Shown: positions 35,401-46,233 of the stretch, piece after piece | Layout: every line of letters begins with the position of its first letter | Numbering within the stretch: position 1 is the stretch's first letter | Assembly: GCF_023343835.1 (NCBI RefSeq) | Contig: NC_064435.1 | Span: 63,994,134-64,058,133, forward strand | Source of the DNA: Lagopus muta | Lineage: Eukaryota; Chordata; Aves; Galliformes; Phasianidae | Length of the DNA stretch: 64,000 nucleotides | Direction of reading: 5' to 3' | The notes under the pieces: model-generated | Database searches by the model: none | What the model was told of the DNA's origin: nothing | The model's input: the letters and a program-made list of their open reading frames with translations, nothing else | Program-made: the position numbers and the translations under genes

Positions 35401-38147
35401 AATGCTATATGTCCAGCTCTCACCTGCAGAGAGATCCAAGGGACTGCCTTCCAGAGGTGCCTCTGACTTCAGTGTCTACTTTTGAATTGCTTATAGTTAA
35501 GTGAGATGAATCCTGCCCTCTGTCCCTCTGGTTAGGCCTACATTGCAAGCCCTTGCCAACAAGGCTACACCATCTAGGGGTCCTTTGAGATTCGATTTGT
35601 GACCAGCATAGCTCTGTAAGCAAGAACTAGCTCATTAGATGTAAATATGCCACCGAACGCCCTGTTGTCAGAACAGCTTTCTTCCCTCACGGGGGGGGGG
35701 AGCAAAGAGCTGGGACAGCCGCCACTGGCTGGAGCTGAGAGGCATCAGCTGGTGTTATGAGACCAGGACAGCTGGGGATGCTTCCTGTATGGCCACACTG
35801 GCAAAGCCTCTGGGGCTCCCAGCTTTCAGCAGAGCCCAACAGGGCACCCTGACCTGGCAGGCAGAGCTCTGCTTTCAAGTGTGAAGTTGCCAATTGGCAG
35901 AATGCAAGGTTGTCATGCTTCAGTGATTCAAGCAAAATTTAGCGGCCAATTCAGCAGCTATGCAAGGAGTTAAATATTTTCTCATATTGCAATCTCTTAT
36001 GGAAGCCAACAAGCCAACCAATTGTGGCTCATTTTTGTGTGGTTCAGGTGTTTTCACTATTTTGTTTAAAAGGGGATAATGGGGTTTTCGAGATCCCCGG
36101 TCTCAATCAGATCCCACACTGTGTGCAGATCTCTCATGTTCAAATGTACTCAGCTCTCCTGGAAATGCAGTGTTTGAAAATTAACTCCTGGGAAGCTTTA
36201 GCTCGTGGCTTCACATCTCTCTTGATACAGGACCCTATGTGCTCATGAAACAGAGCTGGCAATGCAGGGAAATGTTTCATTGGAGGCAGCACCATGTTTT
36301 GTTTGAACTGTTTATGAATATCATTTGTTTTTCTTTTCTTTTTTCTGTTTATTCTTCTGAATACATTTCTGGTTCATTGGCTACAAAAACCTACTCGTAA
36401 TTATGCAACGGAATATTGTTTCCTTCTTTTCTTCTATTTTCTTTTCTTTATTTCTATTTTTTTTTTAATTTTGATGTCCTGATGTTTAAGGAGTTTGCAA
36501 TAAATATACTGGTGCTGATCTGTAATTGCATGTAAGATCAGCCTCACAACTGTGTTTTGTAAAGTTAAGTGCCGTAAAAGAACCCATGGGAAGGAGAAGG
36601 AAGAGAGGGAGTGAGGGGAGGAGAAGGCTTCTCTGGCAGCTGCAGCCTAGGCTGGTGGGCAGCAGCTTTAAGGAAAGATTGCTCACCTCGTTTTGTTCCA
36701 TCTGGGTAGCAGCATGTATCACCAGACAGTGTGAGATGGCATTTTGTTGAAAACATGCCTGGAGAGAAACTTTTACGGCTCAGCTGTTTACCTGTTCCTG
36801 TATTCATGCCTGCAATAAATGAGATGAAAAATAAATCATGGAGTCTGAGCAATTTGTAGTCAGATGAGTGATTTAGGAGGCATGGGACCTCCTAAACATG
36901 TATATAACCTTCCATGAACACATACATAAGGGAAACACGTGGTCGAGTTGTATGTGCTGGTTATCTGTGGGCCCTCAGTAGGGCACACTCTGCTGAACTT
37001 CACAGCAATGGAACCTTGGTGAGACCAAGGCAGAGCTACATGAACCATGGCATGCTGCTGGTGTCTGAGCTGGGTCCCCAGTGTAGCAAAAGGCATTGCT
37101 GGGATGCAGGGCTGGGGATAAGGCATCCACTGCACTCAGGGCTGAGAGACCCCAACTTTCTGAGCTGCTCTGTGAAGGAAAATGCAATAAATATGTAAAT
37201 ATGTTAAAAAGTATTCTAAAATATAATTGTAAGTAGTTTTTGTTTAAATGCAATTAAAACATTTCACTTAGATTTTGTCCTTGGTCTTGCCAGCCTTTCA
37301 GTCTAATGGAAAGCTGCTTCAGAATGAAACATTTCTACTTTCTTTTGTTCAAAGATCTCTAAATTAGGACATTTTCACATTCACTTTCCCAATGCATTTA
37401 TGAAATCCCAGTAATATTCACCCCATTTTCTGAGGCTGCCAAAACTCTGTACTGGGAAGGAATACGGTCCCATCACAATTTCTCCAGCTGGGTGTTCATC
37501 TATTTTTAATTTCTATACAGGGAAATGCAACAGATCAATGTTCTTCCATCAGCACTCAATTTATACCAAGAAAATTGATTATCCAGCCAGAAAATCTAGT
37601 TAATTAATTCCCCTTAAGATCTGTCTTTACTAAAAAAAATAGTGTTCTGGGGTGCAGGGGATGAGCAGCTGTGCACTGAAAGGTCGCCTAACACACCTGT
37701 GTAACTTGGCTGGGACTATGAAGCACGAGGACTGTAGAGATATAAATCTGAAATATTTCTTGTTTTATTATCAAGTGGCTGATCTACGGGAGTGGACGTG
37801 AGGTCATTAAGATCAAGTCTCTTTCTCAGGGGGTGTGCTTTCTAGAGTAGAAAAGAGACATTGCACAGGAGCTATTAACTTTGAGGGAAGATGAGGCCAT
37901 AGCTGGCAGCCCACCCATGCTGCACAAAGCCTGTTGTGGGTCAGGAAGATGCCAGTGCAGATGCAGGTTGGTGAAGCAAGCCCCAGCCCTTGTGAGATGC
38001 CATAGCCATGTTCTTGCCACCCTCAGTGAAGCCGTTGGGTGGCCAGCACAGGGATCCCCACATGCCTAAGTTCAATTTACCCTACAGAAGAACCCTACAG
38101 CAACCCCCCCGCCCCAGGGCTGGCCGTCACCATACCTACGGAAGAGA
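32486..38147. other. Intergenic, no recognised gene
   Basis: Sequence downstream of EPB41L4B. It has scattered AATAAA hexamers, a G10 run at 35691-35700 and pyrimidine-rich tracts near 36330-36470. Part of the first 1-2 kb may be a longer EPB41L4B 3' UTR. No coding potential, RNA gene or transposon was recognised. Confidence 0.6.
35691..35700 (+). repeat. Mononucleotide run G10
   Basis: Ten consecutive G followed by AGCAAAG. Simple repeat, prone to sequencing length error. Confidence 0.9.
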
Positions 38148-38375
38148 CCATACAATCGCAGAATATCCTGAGTTGGAAAGGACCCATAAGGATCACTGAG
38201 TCCAACTCCTGGCTGCATACAGCACCACCCAAAAACCAGACCATATGGCTACTAGTGGTGTCCAGACACCTCTTGAGCAAGCTCCAGCAAGGCTGGTGCC
38301 ATGACCTGTGGAGCACGCTCCAGTGCCCAACCAGCCTCTAGTGAAGAACCTTTTCCTGATATCCAGCCTGAGATG
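38148..38375 (-). repeat. CR1 LINE fragment, - orientation
   Basis: On the + strand it reads the reversed CR1 3' UTR and ORF2 end: CGCAGAATATCCTGAGTTGG, AAGGACCCATAAGGATCACT, then CACCTCTTGAGCAAGCTCCA and GAAGAACCTTTTCCTGATAT. The ATCCTGAGTTGGAAAGG form marks a CR1 subfamily different from the GGTTGGAAGGGA type seen elsewhere in the window. Confidence 0.85.
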
Positions 38376-38444
38376 CCAGGGAATGAGGAAATTCATAGTA
38401 GATCAGCCACTGCCCTCCAACTGCCCAGAGCAGATTCATGGGAG

Positions 38445-38469
38445 CATCCCATCCCATCCCATCCCATCC
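38445..38469. repeat. (ATCCC)n microsatellite
   Basis: About five tandem ATCCC units just beyond the 5' side of the adjacent - strand CR1 fragment. Confidence 0.9.
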
Positions 38470-39474
38470 ATGGTGGGAGGTAAGGAGAGCAGCCTTGCCC
38501 TTTTTGTAAGAAGCCAGGCATGAGATCTGCAGAGCTGAGGCATCAGACACCTTTGGCAGCTCTGACCATCACAGCTCTTTCCTGTGCATTGTCAGCAGCA
38601 CATACAGCATATGGGGTGGCTGTGCTCCAGGCTCTAAGGCTGTGATGGTCAGGGGAAGAGGAGGGGAAAGCAACAGGGAGAAAGGGAGCAGCAAGCCACC
38701 CACACCGTCTGCTGCTGGTGCCCTGACAGCTAAGCACCACCTAAAGAAATGTTTGCCTTTTTAGTTTATTATATAACAACACATATAAAACTGCACTGTT
38801 ACATATGTGATTGATATTAGTTATGCATAATTGTATATTTTCAGTGTATGTGAAATACAGTGCCAGTGACCACACATCAGAGTACCTGGCACAGCATCTC
38901 ACAGTAGGGATGTGTAAAAGCCACATGGATTTTACTGCTCCATGCGCTGACTGCCCTGCTCTGCAATGGAGAGCTGCTCACCCTCCCACACTGCTCTCTC
39001 TCTGCCTTCCTTCAGCAAAATCTTTTGGACATGCAAGGAGAACAGCACAAATTCTTTGGTTTACAGAAGATATTTACCCACTGATGCTTAACATCACAGA
39101 GCCTAATGATTTGAACAACTCAAGAATCCTTCTTTTTTTTTAAAAAAAAATTGCCTTGCTGTTTTCTAGAACAACAAAAATGAGATTTCTGTGCTAACTG
39201 TTGCCTGCTCTGGCCAGGCTGGGTGGGTCCTCTCTATGTGCCAGGATTGGCAAGGGCAAAGGTGGCTTGGCAGTAAGAGAAAAGGGTTTTCTTTTGGAGT
39301 GGACTGTAGGTACTCCAGCATCTCCATCCGACCTGCAGCAGTGCTGCTTCCATGCTGCCTGGGACACTGTGATGGCCAGAATGCCACCATGAGGGACTTC
39401 TGGTGACTTCACCATGAGGGAACATCAGACTACTATGTCAAACTTTGAACCACAGAAAATAAATGTGAGATGGG

Positions 39475-39833
39475 GTGAAAGACATTAAGGCCCTGCAGCA
39501 TGTCTGGAGAAATGAAATGAAGGTGTGAAGGGTCTGTAGCACAAGTACAGAGAGGGGCTGAAGGAACTGGGATTATTTACTCTGGTGAGCAGGAGGCTCA
39601 GGGAGACGTTATTGCTCTCTACAATGACATGAAAGGAGATTGTAGCAAGGCTGGGGGGAAGGAGTCAGCCTCTTCTCCCAGGCTGCCCAGAGAGGTGGTG
39701 GAGTCACTGTCCTCAGAGATGTTCAAGAAATATGTCAGTGGTGCACTGAGAGACAGGTTAGTGGGCATGATGGGGAAGGGTTGGACTAGATGATTGCAGT
39801 GGTCTTTTCCAACTGTAATTATTTTATGATTCA
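39475..39833 (+). repeat. CR1 LINE, + orientation, internally rearranged
   Basis: Recognisable CR1 segments are GAGGGGCTGAAGGAACTGGG, AGGAGGCTCAGGGAGACGTT, CCCAGGCTGCCCAGAGAGGT and GGTTGGACTAGATGATTGCA. The region before the GCTGCCCAGAGAGG block is shorter than in the fuller copy at 52253-52726, so an internal deletion is likely. The tail (TTTTATGATTC) is decayed. Confidence 0.88.
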
Positions 39834-40140
39834 ATGTCTCATTTCTCCATAAAGCCAAACTGCCAACTCATTAATCTCCATCAGGTGCTCCAAAGTAAGT
39901 GCTCTTTTCCCAAAGCAACACAGCTGGAATTAATCTTGCAACATATAGTGTGAAATAAATCACAAGGGCAGCACAGGCTGGATGCTTCTCTCCTTCTTTT
40001 ACTTTTTTTAATAGGAACACAACCTCTCACCTGCCAAACCTGAACTATGGTTGTGGAAACAAAATCAGTAACAAAGATCTGGGTTTGCCCACCTGGTCTT
40101 GCAGGAGAAATACCATTAAACCACAGTGAAGCTATATTAA

Positions 40141-40215
40141 TTGTTTTTTTTTTTTTCCTTTGTGTGTGTGTGCTATGAAAAACAAACAGACAAACAAACA
40201 AACAAAAAAAAACCC
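40141..40215. repeat. Composite simple repeat T-run / (GT)n / (CAAA)n
   Basis: A T14-type run is followed by GTGTGTGTGTG and then several CAAA/CAGA units with an A-run. The T-rich left part and A-rich right part could pair as an imperfect hairpin. Confidence 0.8.
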
Positions 40216-43200
40216 ACAAAAATCAGGTCTGCAGAGCAGCAGCTAGCAAGCCATAGTTGCTAAATATCTTTCTGAAAGGAGGGAAACCATCTTCCAGCAA
40301 ACAGAATGGTATTTCTCAGCAATGCACTTTCATCCACTTGCAAGATATCCAGCTCCCATCCTACCCCACCAACTCAACTTTGGTTTCCCAATATGGAGAA
40401 AACTGCTGGTGCTCCCACTGGTAGTGTGAAACATCCCATATAAGCTGCCCTGTGCCTGTCCAGCTCAGCTTACTCAATGCTGAAAGATGTGGGTGAGCTG
40501 CTGCGCTCACTGCATTTGAAGGATCCTACCATAAAACAGTGTGAGGTCAGCAATGAATTAAAAAAAAAAGAGTGTGTCTTCGTAGATCTCAGCAGCCTTG
40601 TCTCCCAGCTGTATGCATTACATATGAATGCAGCAGCAAAAACTCCAAGCTCCTCTTTCTATGGATATCTTAATCCCAAAAGAAACTCTCCTGCAACACT
40701 GAATTGTTTTGGGCAATCTCCACATGCCTGAGAGGAGCCTTACGATGTGTAGGACTTCTCTCCTTGGAGCATCCCAGGGCAGTTCCTGTCTCCCCTGGCA
40801 GCTCCTGGCCATCCTGTTCTGGCACTGCAATCTTTATGGGGAGAGCTGGCACAGCTCCTTTGGCACATCTTGTCCTAAAGTCCAATTAGTGTTGTTTATG
40901 CTCAGATAGTAACTGAAAGGATAAAAAAAGTGATGCTTCAGTTGGTCAACAAGAGCGAGGGGATAAATGTAATTAAAATAAATGCAATATATTGTGAGAT
41001 GCTACCATTTCATTAAAAGTATATGAATTATGCATGTGTCTCTCCTACAGCCTGTAAACGTGGGCTCAAGCAGTTGCTGATACGCTCGTTCACGCTAGCA
41101 CCCCATGCAGCACATGGCTGCTTAATGTCCCTCTCACATTCTGTACAAATCTTTAGGGGTAAATAAGAGCATACATGGGGTGTCTGGACTTATTGCTTTT
41201 CCACGTTCTCAGGCAGCCAGGCTTGAACCTCATTCCACGCTGGGAAGATGGAGAACACCTTTTGGGTACCTCATACAATATCAGCCCCCAAAATCATGCC
41301 CTTTAGTGGCATACAATGGCCTAAAGGGAAGCAGTAGGGAAGGGACCAGGAGAACAGTAGATAACTCACAGGGCTGAGATATAAGTAAGAATCTCAGAGG
41401 AAAGAGCTCAGCACTCACAGCTCCTCAGAGCCAGCACTGCCCCACAGGGCTGGGCTAAGCTGCCAGCAATCTGATGGCAGGCCCTTTCATTAGTATGGAA
41501 GAGCATCCTCCTGTAAACAATCTGCTGTCCTTAGAAGTAAACAGGAAGTCTTTCCCATCAAGGCAGACAGATGCTCTTTGCGGAGCTGCCATGCCCATCA
41601 CAGCAGATTGCATGCAGGGCTATGCCATCCATCTTCTTCTAAAGGCTGCTTCCCTCCCAGCTCATCTACCAAATGCAGTGAGCAAAGTGCCGGGAGAAAA
41701 AACAGATCCCATTATTATTAGCAGAAAATGCAACTGCCCATTATGAAATTAAAACAGGAAGTGAAGCATCTGGGGGAGGTGGGGAGGGAGATTTCTCCCC
41801 CTAATCACTTAACAGAGGTCTACACATAGAGTTAGAGCTTGCAGTAAATCACGTCTTGTAATTGGCCAGATGTGCAAACTTATGAAACATTAATCCAAAT
41901 GTTCCTCTCTGGCTGATTTACTGTTGACATGTTCCTCATTTCCATGCCTTACAGAAAAGAGAATGGAAAAGATCTTTCCCTTTTCTTAGCATGCTTTCAC
42001 AAGTTCTGCCTGTTTCTTCTAGTTAAGCTTTGGCCTGGGTTCAGCAAGGCACTTAACGCTGCACCACATGACTGTCTCTCAGGCCTTGCCCAAAATAGAT
42101 GGGGAAATTCAAACAGCATCCGACTGCATGTGATGCCAGGACTTCACATCATGAGATTTCTGACTAGGTGCATTTGATCAGCCAGACTCTGCTGTTTTTC
42201 TGCATGCTTTCTCACTGATGAAAGAAATTATACATAACAAAGCCTTGAAGCTGTGGCCTGCTGTAAGAAAGATAGGTGGTTTGTTTTCCTCCCTTCATGG
42301 CTAGGTCGGGATAAACACGTTGTACTGAGCTTGCAGGGCTCAGGAGATGTATGGATCTCATCTCCTGCTGGATGCTGGAAGCAAAATAAAGTTCTTATAA
42401 AAAAAGAAATAAAGTTCATATAGTGGGATTTCATCTAAAACATCCACATGGAAATGGGATCACTTCAGAAGGACTAGCAATGAACATACAGGTATCAGTT
42501 AGATACTGAACCCAAATAAATGTGACCTCTCTCAAAAAAAGAAGTCCTATTGGCATTTCTACCACGGAAAGACAATGGACAAATGCTGCATCTGCTTCAG
42601 AACAGCCCAGTTAGAACTTTCTGTCCAATCTGGAGCAACTGGGCTGTCAACAAGAATATGAGGTAGCCAGCATTGGTACACAACATGACTTATAAGCAGT
42701 TAATCTGTTTGGTCTAGAAATTGTGCAAATGTAAACTCTGCTGTTGGTTGATAGAATTTCTATTGGATACGTACCACTGGGATATAAAAAACCAACACAG
42801 TGATTTAACTCTTGTTTTCTAGGAGTTGTACTGCAGAAAGCCCAGACATAGCACCAGCAAGGAAAGGGTAAGCAGGTTGCATTAATGTTGAGGTGCTTGA
42901 GATGCTTCTGAAGGCACAGGCTTGCAGCTGTCATAGGGTAACTCAGAAAACAGGCTGAAATCCACAGTAACGGCAGTCCTACAAAACAAACTTTCCTAGC
43001 TTCTGGGCTCATGAGAGGCAGGGAGAGGGCTCTTAAGGAGAGACTCCAAGCCCCTTTCCTTGGAGTCAGGGTATACTCTGTATTTGTCAGACTTCTCGAG
43101 CTAAAGAAAGGAATAAATCCTTGCTTCTGCTCTGAAAAAACCCTGTCATTCAAAGCTGAGAGAGGTCTTGCTTATCATGATAAAGAAAATTCAAGGCTTG

Positions 43201-44137
43201 GCACTAACCAGGGAGGGCACAGTGTACTGTAATCAGTGTGGTACAAAAAGATTTGAAGAGAAAACCTATTGAGAGTCCTGAAACCCTAGGAACCAGAAGG
43301 ACAGAGTAACTACTCCCACATGAATCAGCACACATGTTCACACCTGGAAGAAACCTAAACAATACCTCAAAGGAATAAACAGCTCCATGTATTTGCTTCG
43401 GTGGCTTTCCAAGCTTGCTGGAAAATGCTTTATTCGTAGGCATATCTATACTCTTTAATCAATTGACATCCTTTTCTTTCTGCCCGAAGGATTTACTCTT
43501 AGACCGTATTGTTTTGTAAATCACAGAGAAGGTTCACTGGAATTGTTAAACTTCACTGAAATTTTATGCACAATGGCTGTGTCTCAAGCAGGATAAACAA
43601 GCAAATTGATCAAGGTCTCCTGGAAGCAGAGCTATCTGATTCTCATGCAAAGCAGTAAGGTGAAACTGATCAACTGCCCTTCTGAGGGGGTTTACAGTTT
43701 GCTGTTTTGCAGAGCTACCATGGTCTGCAAGTACAAAGGCAGAAATGCGCGAGGCAGAAAAGGCAGCCAACTTCTACCTTCAGCATAGGTTCAGGAGAAG
43801 AGTTGGGAGAGTTATGGGGATCAGGGAGGGATGGAAATGTACTTAAGAGAAACTGTCATCCCATTTGTCTTATGCTGTGACCGTGGAAACATTTTGCATA
43901 CTGCTTCTAGTGGGAGAAAGAAAAAAGTCCTGAGAATGTTTTCTATTCCTTAGCTTAGGAAAACACACACAAGACCTTAACCTATAAATGTTCCATGCTC
44001 CTGTGTGCATTGGACTTCAAACCTTTTGATGGATGGATAAGACATGAAAATCATCCAGATGAATAAAAGTCCATTTCTTTCCCATATTATCATGCTAGTA
44101 AATACCACTGATTCTTATCTGCATCTTTGGCACCTAA

Positions 44138-44170
44138 ATTATACATATATATATACATAAAATAAAATAG
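44138..44170. repeat. (TA)n-rich tract
   Basis: ATTATACATATATATATACA followed by TAAAATAAAATAG; low-complexity AT-rich sequence. Confidence 0.8.
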
Positions 44171-44924
44171 CTCACACAGAAGTAGAAACATCTATGGCCT
44201 CTTTTGCTACCACTCCACAGCTAGTAAGAATCTAGAATCTTTAAAAATAATAATAATAAATCATAAGCCACAACTTGTGACTCAACGTAACTCTAGCTGT
44301 GGTCAAGGCAAAAAAGGGATGCAGCAGGCTGAAAGGAAGCAGTGCACATGTGTACACAAGAGCTGCTAAAATAAATTACTAGAATACTTCCAAATGCACA
44401 CTGAGGCTGGGTGGCACTGGCAGCTCTCTGAGTGAACCAGAGGCATAAGAGCTGGAAGTAGTCTCACTGCAGAGGACAGCATTATGTATGGTTTATTCTG
44501 ATCTTGGACAGAGATACCATTGGAAAGACTGGTCCTTGCCCTTCTGTGGCACAGTGCTCCTGCTGCATGCTTTGTGCCGCTCCTAGGTTTTTGCCTTTGT
44601 ACAATTAAGCATGTAAAGGCATGGATCTTCTGGAAAATGAATGCAGTAACAAAACAGCTACTTTGTTCATTCACCTTGCAAGACCTGAAAATGCAAATAT
44701 TGGCTGAAAGAAGGTCGTGAGTGTAGGGGTGGTAAGCGAAAACAGAATGTCCCTCATGAAAATTAGATTGGCTTCAATGAATTAAGAAACCATCCTCCAC
44801 AATGCATGGAGAAGGCTCGTCTGCTCCTGGGGATAATATCTCTCAGAGCGACTTGCGATACTATTGAAAACTGGAAATTTGAAAAGGGTATTGAGTACCT
44901 GGCAGGAAGGTGGGGCCAACCTAG

Positions 44925-45073
44925 GGGAGCTCAGCTGCATGCAATGCACCTGAGTGACTGGAAAGGGAGGAGCCTGGATCCACCCCTTCCCAGACCTCAT
45001 TTAAGGGTTGGCAGTGGAGCTGAGGGAGTTTCCTTAGAAGTCTTTGTGTGCTTGAGGCCTTGCAAGGGTAAGT
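44925..45073 (+). other. Unclassified dispersed module: TATA-like box plus strong splice-donor-like end
   Basis: CATTTAAGGGTTG (44998-45010) is followed about 60 bases later by TGCAAGG|GTAAGT, a near-consensus 5' splice site (gt at 45068). The layout and core match the intronic module at 15889-16060. It may be an LTR-like promoter copy or the first exon of a noncoding transcript. The family is not recognised. Confidence 0.3.
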
Positions 45074-46163
45074 AGTCTCTTCTTTATCTCTGTACTCCCT
45101 GCTGTCATGTTTGAGCAGTTCCTCACTTGTTGTAGTCTGGGATTGTGCTGCTCTGCTGTCATTATTGTGCATTATATTGTGTCATAGGCCTTAAAGAAAG
45201 GGGGGGAAAAAAGTACTGAATTTTCCAGTTCTTCCCTTCTAATGTTCTGTATGATTTTAATGTGACATAGCTGTAATGATATTGGTTGGAAAAGATCTCC
45301 CAATCTTATTAACCTGAGTTGATTTAAGAATCAGTATCTTTAAGTAGATCAGTAGCTTCTGGTTTCTTATTACTGTGTGGGTTTCTTCCATCCCTCTTAT
45401 CAAACAGTAGTCAGAGTGTTCAGAGATGCTCATCTTTGAACCAATGTGTTCACTGCTGGATGAAAGAAAGGAAAAATACGTGGGATTCTGACATGAAGGG
45501 TTCACTATTCAGATTGTTGTTGTTTCTCTAAGATTTACTGTAATCTCCTGAACCATTATACAAATCAGTGGGAAGACCAAGAACAGAGTCAGTGAGAAGG
45601 CAAAAATGCCTTGCCATACCTTGGTCAGAGCTTTACTACTCTGAAGACTGCAGTGATAGTGGAGATGGGCTTTCTTTCCTAAAATTCATGTGAAACTGTC
45701 AACTTCAGGAAAGATGTTTCCTAATGTTACTCAGGTTTCTTTTGCACTGCTTTGCCTGCCCTGTCAGGTAAGGGGTTAGGAAAAAGTTATGACACTGTCA
45801 GTCAAATTATATTGCTGTACTGCTTACAGCACATCTCTTGTAACTTCCCTTAGCAAAGAAATGGAAATGAGTAAATCTCTTCTCAATTGACAAAAAGATA
45901 TTCAGTTTGCTGGAACTGGTGAGATAAGTCTAGGGCATCCTGCAGTTTGTCCCAGCCAAAAGAAAGATTAACCTGCTTTTGTATGGTGGAAAGACTGTCT
46001 GCTGTTACATGATCTAGAGTCAGACAAGATCAAAAATACAGGCAACAGTAAGCTGAAAGGCACTGGCACAAGGCTGAAGGGCACAGTAGGTGACCAAAAG
46101 CATGCATCCTGAATGCCCAGACAGTGTTCTGGCAAGTTATTTTCATCTTTTATTTTTTTTCAG

Positions 46164-46233
46164 TACTCTTGAAGAGATCCGTAATAAAATGAAAATGAGA
46201 TTGGGAGAGGAGGAAGGAAGGGAAGTCATTTAA
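46164..46233 (+). CDS. Candidate alternative last exon of EPB41L4B (unconfirmed)
   Basis: A long pyrimidine tract ends in TTTTATTTTTTTTCAG. Next come one base (T), 22 codons reading TLEEIRNKMKMRLGEEEG then REVI, and a TAA (46231-46233). The entry phase (one base completing AG+T = Ser) is identical to that of the recognised last exon at 32182-32251, and the peptide shares the pattern TL...R-x-K-M-x-x-R-L with it. If spliced from 30381 it would replace the T-E-L terminus with an acidic one. The exon is short, so chance is a real alternative. Confidence 0.3.

Larger units (their letters stand above)
38470..46163. other. Intergenic, one CR1 and simple repeats, otherwise unrecognised
   Basis: Apart from the CR1 at 39475-39833, the composite simple repeat at 40141-40215, the TA-rich tract at 44138-44170 and the module at 44925-45073, I see no gene, RNA or transposon. 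Several open frames of 60-170 codons occur, but none shows recognisable protein features or splice structure. Confidence 0.6.

Noticed and set aside
36330..36470. Pyrimidine-rich CTTTTC/TTTCTT tracts
   Set aside because: Low-complexity sequence without a following exon.
40477..40731. 84-codon + strand frame with a TATA-like CATATAAG upstream (MLKDVGELLRSLHLKD...)
   Set aside because: The start looks protein-like, but the frame crosses an A-run (40560-40569), no family is recognised and no splice or polyadenylation context supports a gene.
42647..43153. 168-codon - strand open frame in the intergenic region
   Set aside because: No protein family features and no splice context. Likely chance in unconstrained sequence.
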